Shown: piece by piece, positions 1 to 7,693 of the stretch | Numbering within the stretch: position 1 is the stretch's first letter | Layout of the letters: the number at the start of each line of letters is the position of its first letter | Assembly (NCBI RefSeq): GCF_022524345.1 | Contig: NZ_JAKWJU010000002.1 | Location: forward strand, 5,942,001-6,006,000 | Source: Streptomyces marispadix | GTDB lineage: Bacteria; Actinomycetota; Actinomycetes; Streptomycetales; Streptomycetaceae | DNA: 64,000 nucleotides | Reading direction: 5' to 3' | The notes under the pieces: generated by a model | What the model saw: only the letters and a program-made list of their open reading frames with translations | What the model was told of the DNA's origin: nothing | Databases searched by the model: none | Translations under genes and position numbers: made by a program

Positions 1-2
1 AA

Positions 3-3000
3 GGCGCCCGCAAGTCGGTCAAGGAACGCCTCACCGACCTCGCCCGGGACCTGAATTGCAAGGTCCTGCGCAACGAGCCCGTCGACATGGCCACCGGGCG
101 GATGGTGCTGCCGCAGACCGACGTCAGCCTGCCGGGCACGTTCCCGCTGGCCTTCAACCGTACTTTCGAGTCCGCGTACCGCAACGGCGGCTGGTTCGGG
201 CCGGCTTGGGCCTCCACCATCGACGAGCGTCTGGAGGTCGACGCCGAAGGTGTCGTGCACGTCGCCGCCGACGGCAGTGTGCGCGCCTACCCCCATCCCG
301 CGCCCGGCCTGCCCGTCTCCCCGGAGAGGGGAGTGCCGTGGTCGCTGGAACGTCACCCCGACGGCTCGTACATCCTCCACGACCCGGTCGAGCGGATCAC
401 CCGCACTTTCGAAGCCCCCGCCGGAGTGGAGCCGGGCGGCGACGGCATCGCCAGGCTCGCGTCCACGTCCGACGCACAGGGCAACTGGACCTCCGTCGAA
501 TGGGACCTCGGCGAGCCCCACTCGATGACCCACTCCGGCGGCTACGAACTCACCTTCACCTGCGACGCGGGCCGCATCACGGCACTGGCGCTCAGCACGC
601 CGGAAGGCCCGCTGCGGCTGCGCTCCTACGCGTACAGCGAGCGCGGCTTCCTCACCTCAGTCGCCGACTCCGAGGACCGCGCCACCGAGTACGACGTGGA
701 CGAGCGCGGCCGCATCACCAAGTGGACGGACAGCAACGGCCGTTCGTTCTCGTACACCTACGACGACGAGGACCGCTGCATACACCACGAGGGCGAAGCC
801 GGGCATCTCAAGGCCCGCTTCGAGTACGGCCTGGACAGCCGCGAGCCCGGATGCACGACGACGCGGGTGACCGACTCCTTCGGCCACACCTCCCTGTTCA
901 CCGTCGACGCCCGGCTGCGAATCGTCGCGGAGACCGACCGCGCCGGACGCACCACCCGCACCTCCTACGACGAACAGCACCGGCCGCTGGCGGTCACGGA
1001 CGCGCTGGGGGCGACGTTCACCTACCGGTACGACGACGTGGGCCGCCTGCTTGAAATTGAACGCCCGGACGGGACCACCGCCTCTGTGGCATACGACGAG
1101 CACGGCAACCTCGTCGAACTGCGTGACCCGGACGGCGCGGCCACCCACCGCTCCTACGACGAGGCCGGCCGACTTGTCGGCACCGTCCGCCCGGACGGCA
1201 CTGCCACCGTCCTCGCATACGACGATCACGGCCGCTTGGCCTCGGTCACGGACCCGCTTGGCCAGGTCACGTTGGTGGAGTGCAACCCTGCCGGTCTGCC
1301 GACGAGGGTGGTCGACCCTCTCGGAGCCGCCACCGTCTACCGTCGTGATGCGTTCGGCCGGCCTGTTGCCGTGACTGATGCGCTGGGTAACACCACGGAG
1401 CTGACTTGGACGACTGGAGGGAAGCTAGCTCGCCGTACACGCCCCGACGGCGCAACGGAAGCCTGGGAGTGGGACGGTGAAGGCAACCTTCTGCTGTACA
1501 CCGACCAGATCGACAGCGTCACGAAGTACGAGTACACACACTTCGACCTGCTGGCTGCCCGTACCGACCCTGACGGCTCCCGGCACGTCTTTACTTACGA
1601 CACCGAACTGCGGCTGCGACGGGTTACCAACCCCCAAGGCCTGAACTGGAAATACGAGTACGACCCCACCGGCCTGGTTGTCGGCGAAGTCGACTTCGAC
1701 GGCCGCTCCCTGCACTACTGGTACGACGGCGTCGGCCGTCTGAGCATGCGGTCCAACATGCTGGGACAGTCCGTCAGCTACAAGCGGGACGAGCTAGGTC
1801 GCATTACGAGCAAGAATGTCGACGGCGACGAGATCGTGTACGCCTACGACCCGGCCGGGCGCCTGCTCTGCGCCGCGACATCAGATTCGGAACTCGTTCT
1901 CCAGCGCGACCGTATGGGTCGTATCCGCACGGAGATGTACGAGGGCCGGGTCCTCGATTTCGACCGCGACGAACTCGGACGCACCATTCGCCGTACCACA
2001 CCGGCCGGGGCCGTCACCGCCTACGCGTACGACCCGGCAGGCAACAGAGTGGGAATCGACCTGGAAGGGCACACACTCACCTCCGTCTTCGATGCCGCGG
2101 GCCATGAGGTCGAGCGTCGTATGGACGCTGCAGTGACTTGGGCGAACTCCTGGGATACGGCTGGCCGTCTCATCGGCCAGATCGTGACGTCCGACTCAGT
2201 CGTTGATGGCTCTCGTCTAGGAACTGTGCAGCAGCGCAATTACGAGTACCGCGCCGACGGCCACCTTGCAGGCCTCACCGACTACCTCAACGGCACCCGT
2301 CGCTTCAGTCTTGACCGCGTCGGGCGTATAACTCAGGTGACCGGAGCGAATTGGACTGAGACCTACACCTACGATGCCGCCGGCAACATCACGCACGCGA
2401 CTTGGCCACATGCGCACAGCGAGGAAGCCGCCGGAGCTCGTGAATATGCCGGTATGCGCCTGGCCAGGGCCGGGCGCTGGACGTACATCCACGACGAAGT
2501 CGGTCGGGTCATCGAGCGTCGAAAGACCCGCCTCTCCCGCAAACCTGATGTATGGCGCTACGTCTGGAACGCCGAGGACCGACTGACCTCGTGTACTACG
2601 CCCGACGGCACCGTCTGGACCTATCGCTACGACCCGTTGGGCCGCCGAAGTGCCAAGCAGAGGCTTGACACCAACGGCCGAGTGGTCGAGGAGACTGTGT
2701 TCACCTGGGACGGCAACCAGCTTCTTGAGCAGGCCACAACCCTGGGGGTGACGCGCTCGGTGGCGCTCACCTGGGAGTACGACGGCCTTATCCCACTCGC
2801 CCAAGCGGAGCGGGCCTACGAGGTTGACACCCAACAAGCCGTGGACACGCGGTTCTTCGCGATCGTTACAGACCTTGTCGGTACACCTAAGGAGCTCGTC
2901 TCCACGCGGGGCGAATTGGCATGGCGCACGCGCAGCACCCTGTGGGGCACCACAGCAGTTGCTCATGGCGCCACCGCTCACACGCCGCTGCGTCACCCCG

Positions 3001-3557
3001 GCCAGTACGCCGACCCGGAGACTGGACTCAACTACAACCTGAACCGCCACTACGACCCAGCGACTGCTCGTTACATGAGCCCTGATCCAGCAGGGCTCGG
3101 CCCGGCACCGAATCCGATGGCCTGGGTCCAGAATCCGCTTGCCTGGGCAGATCCGCTAGGGCTCGCCAAGTGCGACCCTGCCGACGGGATGACCAACAGG
3201 GAGAGGCCGCCCGTCGACGGCGACACGAACTACGTGGTCGACGATCCCAATGACTGGTCGAAAACGATCACGGACATTGACAGGGTCGAGGGGGACACTC
3301 TGTGGGAGGAGAAGCAGGCGACCGGTCAGGACCCGCGTATCAACACGGAACGCTGGGTCGAGAAGCACGTGTTCAAGAAACTTGACTCGTATGTGGAGGC
3401 CCGGGCACACCTGGAGGGATGGCAGAATGCCAAACTCGGTATGGACTTCACCACCCCCGGGGCGACCCCAGAGTTCAAGGCCGCTGTGGATCAGGCAATC
3501 GGGCAGTGGAAGGCGAACAACCCTGGTTCGGAAGTTCGAGTAAGGTGGGCTTCGTGA
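3..3557 (+). CDS. RHS/YD-repeat polymorphic toxin, 5' end outside window
   Basis: The reading frame is open from base 3, so the true start lies upstream; 1184 residues are visible. It opens with a DUF6531-like RHS entry segment (NEPVDMATGRM, then LAFNRTFES) followed by dozens of YD repeats (YDxxGR-type) over about 900 residues. The core closes with the RHS hallmark RYMSPDPAGL...DPLGLA near 3085-3166. RHS proteins form a shell enclosing a C-terminal toxin that is released toward competitors. After DPLGLA comes a unique tail of about 128 residues (3167-3554). It contains TDIDRV and LWEEK, which suggest a PD-(D/E)XK nuclease-like fold, but this is inference. A candidate immunity gene overlaps the stop. 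The low third-position GC in the second half (around 1370-3550) relative to the first part is consistent with repeat recombination. Start and secretion signal are not visible. Confidence 0.93.
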   Translation, partial: GARKSVKERLTDLARDLNCKVLRNEPVDMATGRMVLPQTDVSLPGTFPLAFNRTFESAYRNGGWFGPAWASTIDERLEVDAEGVVHVAADGSVRAYPHPAPGLPVSPERGVPWSLERHPDGSYILHDPVERITRTFEAPAGVEPGGDGIARLASTSDAQGNWTSVEWDLGEPHSMTHSGGYELTFTCDAGRITALALSTPEGPLRLRSYAYSERGFLTSVADSEDRATEYDVDERGRITKWTDSNGRSFSYTYDDEDRCIHHEGEAGHLKARFEYGLDSREPGCTTTRVTDSFGHTSLFTVDARLRIVAETDRAGRTTRTSYDEQHRPLAVTDALGATFTYRYDDVGRLLEIERPDGTTASVAYDEHGNLVELRDPDGAATHRSYDEAGRLVGTVRPDGTATVLAYDDHGRLASVTDPLGQVTLVECNPAGLPTRVVDPLGAATVYRRDAFGRPVAVTDALGNTTELTWTTGGKLARRTRPDGATEAWEWDGEGNLLLYTDQIDSVTKYEYTHFDLLAARTDPDGSRHVFTYDTELRLRRVTNPQGLNWKYEYDPTGLVVGEVDFDGRSLHYWYDGVGRLSMRSNMLGQSVSYKRDELGRITSKNVDGDEIVYAYDPAGRLLCAATSDSELVLQRDRMGRIRTEMYEGRVLDFDRDELGRTIRRTTPAGAVTAYAYDPAGNRVGIDLEGHTLTSVFDAAGHEVERRMDAAVTWANSWDTAGRLIGQIVTSDSVVDGSRLGTVQQRNYEYRADGHLAGLTDYLNGTRRFSLDRVGRITQVTGANWTETYTYDAAGNITHATWPHAHSEEAAGAREYAGMRLARAGRWTYIHDEVGRVIERRKTRLSRKPDVWRYVWNAEDRLTSCTTPDGTVWTYRYDPLGRRSAKQRLDTNGRVVEETVFTWDGNQLLEQATTLGVTRSVALTWEYDGLIPLAQAERAYEVDTQQAVDTRFFAIVTDLVGTPKELVSTRGELAWRTRSTLWGTTAVAHGATAHTPLRHPGQYADPETGLNYNLNRHYDPATARYMSPDPAGLGPAPNPMAWVQNPLAWADPLGLAKCDPADGMTNRERPPVDGDTNYVVDDPNDWSKTITDIDRVEGDTLWEEKQATGQDPRINTERWVEKHVFKKLDSYVEARAHLEGWQNAKLGMDFTTPGATPEFKAAVDQAIGQWKANNPGSEVRVRWAS

Positions 3558-3898
3558 GCTGCTACGTGACCATTGCCGGGAAAGATGTGTGGAACCCTGC
3601 CAATCAGGTTGGCAAGATCTTCGTGGGGCAGGTCGAACTCGTCTCGCGGATTCTGGGAGTTGAGTCAGGGGTCGAACCCATCATTGAAGACGAGTGTCAT
3701 ATCGACGCTGAGAAATTCTCGGCGTTCACGTCTTCGCTTTCGAGTACTGTGCGCAGGACGAACAACTTCGCGTTCCGTGAACTGCTCCAAGGTGTTCTTG
3801 AGGTATGCGCGGTCCTCGTCTCCAGGGCTGGCAGCACGGTTTCACCTCCTGTGGACGTCCCCGACGGTCTGGCCCGGGCGATGCCTGGCTTTGAGTGA
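3554..3898 (+). CDS. Candidate immunity protein to the RHS toxin (DUF6086-like)
   Basis: A 114-residue acidic soluble protein with no signal peptide. The GTG start at 3554 overlaps the toxin stop as GTGA and has AAGG-type ribosome-binding bases at 3542-3548; an alternative GTG is at 3545. The pattern DVWNPANQVGKIF...VEPIIEDECHIDAEKF resembles a small actinomycete family remembered as DUF6086, with W-N-P and DECxID signatures. That assignment is from memory and not verified. Position immediately after a variable RHS toxin tail is the standard place for the cognate immunity gene, so neutralisation of the tail domain is the likely role (inference). Codon use is less GC-rich than neighbouring core genes, as is common for toxin/immunity modules. 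Confidence 0.7.
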   Translation: MSCYVTIAGKDVWNPANQVGKIFVGQVELVSRILGVESGVEPIIEDECHIDAEKFSAFTSSLSSTVRRTNNFAFRELLQGVLEVCAVLVSRAGSTVSPPVDVPDGLARAMPGFE

Positions 3899-4289
3899 TC
3901 CCCGTGCATAGCGTGTGCGCACGGACCCCGGTCACGGTCCAGCACTTCATTAATGCGTAGGCCTGACGACGCCAAGGCATCATCGTGATCAGGGCGCAGA
4001 CTTCCGAGAGCAGCGTGGAACTCGACAGCGAGGAGCGGTCCTTTCTCCGGGCCGTTCTCGCGAGATCGACCAGGCTCGTATCTCCTCGAGGAAGAGGAGG
4101 CCTGGACGGGATTCCCCGAGTCCGGATCTCGACCCGCGTAACGGGCGACGTGCGCTCGGCACGTACGGCCGACAATCCGCCCGCCACTGCGATCCAGCGA
4201 CGGCCAGGTATCCGGAGTCCGCAAGTAGTGAACGTCGCCCAACAGCGGAAATAGACCTACTGATTGAGGACGTGGACCGAAGGTGTCGA
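3899..4289. other. Gene-free stretch after toxin/immunity pair
   Basis: 391 bases between convergent genes. No frame here reads as a recognisable protein, and I see no strong hairpin. It could be remains of displaced toxin-tail or immunity cassettes, which commonly accumulate downstream of RHS genes, but nothing identifiable survives. Confidence 0.4.
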
Positions 4290-4865
4290 TCACTTCGCTG
4301 ATCTGGGCTCTTTGCGCTGGTTGGCGTTGAAGCGCGCTTTCTTCTGGCGATTCCCGCACGTGTTCATGTCGCACCATCTGCGGGTGCGGCTTCTGCTGGT
4401 GTCGAAGAAGGCGGCCTGGCAGGTCGGGGATGCGCACAACGCCAGTCTTCCGTCTCGTTCGCCTGCGATGATGCTGATCGCGTCGGCGGCGATCACGCTG
4501 AGGGCGTCTTCCACGCAGGAAGCCGAGCTGAGCCGCCATCGCCGCTTGCCCTCCGGCGTCAGGATCGCTGCGGCCCGCCCTTGAGCGCTGCGGTCGTTGA
4601 TGACCTGGACGGCAGACGCAGGGAGAGCGTCCTGGATCGCGGCCGCTGTCGCGGCGGCGTGGATCGACTCCCTCAGTTCCCGGGCGAGATCGAGCTGGGC
4701 AGCGGTGCAGGAGTCCACAGCGAGACCGTTGACTGCCAGCCAGTCGACGAGTCGTTGCGGCGTGGGGATGCGCTCCACGGCGTTGCCGTGACGCTCGGAC
4801 AGAGTCCCCGTGAAGCTGGTCGCCAGCACGCTGCCGAGGCGGAAGTCAGGGAACCCAGCACGCAT
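4290..4865 (-). CDS. CGNR zinc-finger (ABATE-domain) transcriptional regulator
   Basis: 191 residues. The N-terminal about 130 residues match the stress-response ABATE region. The C-terminus carries the CGNR zinc finger: CASPTC (Cys144, Cys149), then TRRWCDMNTCGNR (Cys165, Cys170) and a basic tail for DNA contact. The length is typical for the family (about 180-200). The ATG at 4865 lies only 3 bp from an inverted-repeat site at 4868-4884, so autoregulation is likely. The gene is divergent from an epoxide hydrolase 102 bp away, which it probably controls (inference from arrangement and shared operators). Confidence 0.9.
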   Translation of the reverse strand: MRAGFPDFRLGSVLATSFTGTLSERHGNAVERIPTPQRLVDWLAVNGLAVDSCTAAQLDLARELRESIHAAATAAAIQDALPASAVQVINDRSAQGRAAAILTPEGKRRWRLSSASCVEDALSVIAADAISIIAGERDGRLALCASPTCQAAFFDTSRSRTRRWCDMNTCGNRQKKARFNANQRKEPRSAK

Positions 4866-4867
4866 GG

Positions 4868-4947
4868 AACCACCATAGCCGGTTGCGCGCCGGCAGCAGA
4901 ACGCGGTAGAACCGGCATAGCCGGTTCGCGATGGGTCGCAGCCGGTT
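4868..4947. promoter_or_regulatory. Three phased GCCGGTT half-sites between divergent genes
   Basis: AACCGGCATAGCCGGTT at 4910-4926 has perfect 7-bp arms AACCGGC/GCCGGTT. A related site AACCACCATAGCCGGTT is at 4868-4884, and a third half-site GCCGGTT is at 4941-4947. The GCCGGTT elements start at 4878, 4920 and 4941, that is 42 and 21 bp apart, exactly four and two turns of B-DNA. They fill the gap between the CGNR regulator and the epoxide hydrolase, so they are its likely operators. Confidence 0.65.
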
Positions 4948-4967
4948 CACGACGGCCAGGAGGTCTC

Positions 4968-6140
4968 ATGCCCCGTGCGACCAGCGACGTGCAAGCATTC
5001 GAAGCTCACGCGACTGACGCCGACCTCGACGATCTGCGCGCGCGACTGGCCGCGGCGCGGCTACCGGAGGCTGAGACGGTCCACCGCGCCGCGCCCGACT
5101 CTCGCCGATGGGATCAGGGCGTTCCTCTCGCCGACCTCGTCGACGTCGTGAACTACTGGCGCACCAAGTACGACTGGCGGTCGTTCGAAGCGCGCCTCAA
5201 CCGGATCGGCCAGTTCCGCACGACCATCGATGACCTGGGAATCCACTTCCTGCACCGCCGATCCGCGCGCGCAGACGCCACTCCTCTGATCTTGACGCAC
5301 GGCTGGCCAGGCAGCATCGCCGAATTCATCGATGTAGTAGACGAGTTGGCAGATCCGAAAGACGCAGACGCGCCGGCCTTCCACGTCGTGGTTCCGTCGC
5401 TGCCGGGCTTCGGCTACAGCGACAAGCCGGCCACAACCGGGTGGGGGACCGAAAAGATCGCGGTCGCATGGGTGGAACTGATGGGAAGACTCGGCTACTC
5501 CAAGTTCGCAGCCCACGGCGGCGACTGGGGAGGCAATATCACCACGGTTCTCGGCGGCAGGTTCCCGGCGCACGTTCTCGGCATTCACACGACGTTCGCC
5601 GAGTCACCGCCGGGATTGACGACGGACGGGCTGACGGCGGTCGAGCGCGAGTGGACCGAGGAAACCCGCGATTTCTGGCGCCATCGCGCGGCGTACGCGA
5701 AGCAGCAGGCGACCCGGCCGCAGACCATCGGCTACTCGCTCGTCGACTCACCGGTCGGCCTTCTCGCCTGGATCCTCGACAAGTTCGGCGAGTGGTCGGA
5801 CACCGCGGACAGCCCGTTCGAGACGATTTCCAGAGAAAGGGTTCTGGACGACGTCACCCTGTATTGGCTGACGCGGACCGGCGCATCGGCTGCCCGCATT
5901 TACTACGAGAGTCACAACTCGCTGGATCCCGAGCTCCGGGTCGACGTCCCGTCAGCGATCACGGTGTATCCCCGCGACATCGAGAAGTATCCGCGCCCTT
6001 GGGCACAGGAGCGGTACCGGCAGATCGTCCGGTGGAGGTCACCCGAAATCGGGGGACATTTCCCGTCGTTGGAGGTTCCCGAGTTCTTCGTCAAAGATCT
6101 GCAAGAGGGTCTCGCGGCGGTGCTGGCCGCTAACCGGTGA
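4968..6140 (+). CDS. Epoxide hydrolase (EHN-domain alpha/beta hydrolase)
   Basis: 390 residues, soluble. An N-terminal EHN domain (about residues 8-110, with DDLRARLAAARLP) precedes an alpha/beta-hydrolase core. Visible catalytic elements are the oxyanion-hole motif HGWPG (111-115), the nucleophile Asp186 in HGGDWGGN and the likely general-base His364 in GGHFPSLE. This is the microsomal/juvenile-hormone epoxide hydrolase class, which opens epoxides to vicinal diols. The ATG at 4968 is chosen because AGGAGG lies at 4958-4963 and the family N-terminus follows; longer in-frame extension upstream would run through the operators. Divergent from a CGNR regulator, suggesting inducible detoxification or catabolism of an epoxide. 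Confidence 0.93.
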   Translation: MPRATSDVQAFEAHATDADLDDLRARLAAARLPEAETVHRAAPDSRRWDQGVPLADLVDVVNYWRTKYDWRSFEARLNRIGQFRTTIDDLGIHFLHRRSARADATPLILTHGWPGSIAEFIDVVDELADPKDADAPAFHVVVPSLPGFGYSDKPATTGWGTEKIAVAWVELMGRLGYSKFAAHGGDWGGNITTVLGGRFPAHVLGIHTTFAESPPGLTTDGLTAVEREWTEETRDFWRHRAAYAKQQATRPQTIGYSLVDSPVGLLAWILDKFGEWSDTADSPFETISRERVLDDVTLYWLTRTGASAARIYYESHNSLDPELRVDVPSAITVYPRDIEKYPRPWAQERYRQIVRWRSPEIGGHFPSLEVPEFFVKDLQEGLAAVLAANR

Positions 6141-6145
6141 AACGC

Positions 6146-6160
6146 GGCCGGGTTCCGGCC
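6146..6160 (+). terminator. Short hairpin after epoxide hydrolase
   Basis: GGCCGG - GTT - CCGGCC, a perfect 6-bp stem starting 5 bases after the stop codon. There is no U-tract. It is weak evidence for termination. Confidence 0.35.
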
Positions 6161-6391
6161 CCCCGATCACCGCCTGATCCGGCTCAAGGCGTTGTCCGTC
6201 GGCTTCCAAAACGAGCGCCGCTCGCAACCACGGCTTCCGAGGAGCCGCCCGGCGAGCTTCGTACGGGCTCGGGCCGAGCCCGCCGACGGCCCCCGCCGCG
6301 ATGAGTTCCGCCCCCGTCCCCGGTCTGTCCTGGTGTCGCGTCGTACGGCTCACGCGACCGCCGCCCGTTACGAGACACCACGGAGGACGCC

Positions 6392-7207
6392 ATGACGACC
6401 ACGCCGAGTGACCCGGCCGCCTCGCTGCCCGGCCGCCCGCCCGTCGTCGACCTGGCCACCTGGCAGGCCGCCCGCGATGAGCTTCTGACCCGCGAGAAGG
6501 CCCACACCCGCGAGGGAGACGCCATCGCCGCGGCCCGCCGCAGGCTGCCGATGGTGGAGTTCGACGGGACGGTCGAGGTCGTGGGGCCGGACGGGCCGGT
6601 CCCGTTCCTGGACCTGTTCCAGGGGCGCGACGAGCTCGTGGTCTACAAGCACATGTGGCACGACGGCGCGCCGCACCAGGGGCAGTGCGAGGGCTGCACC
6701 ACCACGGCCTGGCACATGAAGGACGCCGTCTATCTCAACGCCCGCGGCGTCTCGTTCGCCGTACTGACCACGGGCCGCTGGGACGAGGTGGCCGCCTACG
6801 TCGAGTTCATGGGTTACACCCAACCCTGGTACTCCGTACGCGACTTGGACGCGCCCGTCGGAGACAGCATGGGTTCGGTCACCTGCTTCCTGCGCGACGG
6901 CGACCGCGCGTTCCTCACCTACTCCACCACCGGCCGCGGCAACGAACCCGTCAACGGGTCCCTCGGCCTGCTCGACATGACGCCATACGGCCGCCGCGAG
7001 GGCTGGGAGGACACCCCCGAAGGCTGGCCTGAGCCCCCTGAGGCCGGTGCTCCCGTGGGCGGGCATGGCTCGCCGATCTGCTGGTACTGGCGCACGGACG
7101 CGGAAGGGAACGCCACCTGGGGCCCGACCAGCCGCCCGGTGCCGCAGTGGACCCGCCCTGGTGCGACCCCCGTGGACAGCCTCGGCCGGAAGAGCGACCC
7201 CCACTGA
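6392..7207 (+). CDS. DUF899 thioredoxin-like protein
   Basis: 271 residues. The whole length matches the DUF899 family: N-terminal VVDLATWQAARDELLTREK, then LFQGRDELVVYKHMWHDGAP, a thioredoxin-like CxxC (Cys99-EGC-Cys102), the WYSVRD segment and the C-terminal WYWRTDAEG. The family has a thioredoxin fold with unclear biochemical role, often annotated as dithiol-disulfide isomerase or pyridine-nucleotide-related; no substrate can be read from the sequence. ATG start with GGAGGA nine bases upstream (GAGGACGCC before ATG). Monocistronic; the neighbours on both sides are separated by more than 250 bp. Confidence 0.88.
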   Translation: MTTTPSDPAASLPGRPPVVDLATWQAARDELLTREKAHTREGDAIAAARRRLPMVEFDGTVEVVGPDGPVPFLDLFQGRDELVVYKHMWHDGAPHQGQCEGCTTTAWHMKDAVYLNARGVSFAVLTTGRWDEVAAYVEFMGYTQPWYSVRDLDAPVGDSMGSVTCFLRDGDRAFLTYSTTGRGNEPVNGSLGLLDMTPYGRREGWEDTPEGWPEPPEAGAPVGGHGSPICWYWRTDAEGNATWGPTSRPVPQWTRPGATPVDSLGRKSDPH

Positions 7208-7693
7208 CGGGACCGGCCGACCGGCGCGCACCCAAGGCCGACGCTCCTCCGCGAATCCTGCACGGGCCAGCGTCCCTGCCGGGGTGCGCGTCCTCACGTT
7301 TCGCAGCGCGGATCGATACGCGAAGAGGCAGACCGGCCGGGCCTTGTGCGTCTTACGGCTGAGTACCCCCGCCCGTAGAGCAGTGAACAAGGGCGTGCTC
7401 TGCCGCGCAGCTTTGTCCACATCGTGGATGAAGCCAACTTGACCTCTGTCAAAGGGGTTTCCGAATCCGACGAAGATGGCTAACGTCCTTGTGATGCAAC
7501 GGACATGAGCCGCATGAGCATGCTTTCCCCCTCGTAGTTCCTACGGCTCCCGCACCGTCCCGTAAGCCCCGACTCCGACGCACCCCGGGCGTGCCCGGAC
7601 AACTACACCTCGGCGCGACGGCGCGCGCCTGTGCCACTTCAAGCGGTCAACGACACCCATGTCACCAACCGTTCGCCTCTCAGGAGGAGTCGC
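7208..7693. other. Leader/intergenic region before sugar dehydrogenase
   Basis: 486 bases without a convincing gene. A small inverted repeat TTGAC-CTCT-GTCAA lies at 7439-7452 and could be an operator or overlap a -35 element, but no good -10 at 17 bp is seen. The strong ribosome-binding sequence AGGAGGAG at 7682-7689 belongs to the following gene. Confidence 0.4.

Noticed and set aside
3697..4539. 280-codon minus-strand frame near the CGNR gene
   Set aside because: It overlaps the CGNR gene in another frame and is Arg-rich nonsense; only the CGNR frame has the Cys motif and an operator at its start.
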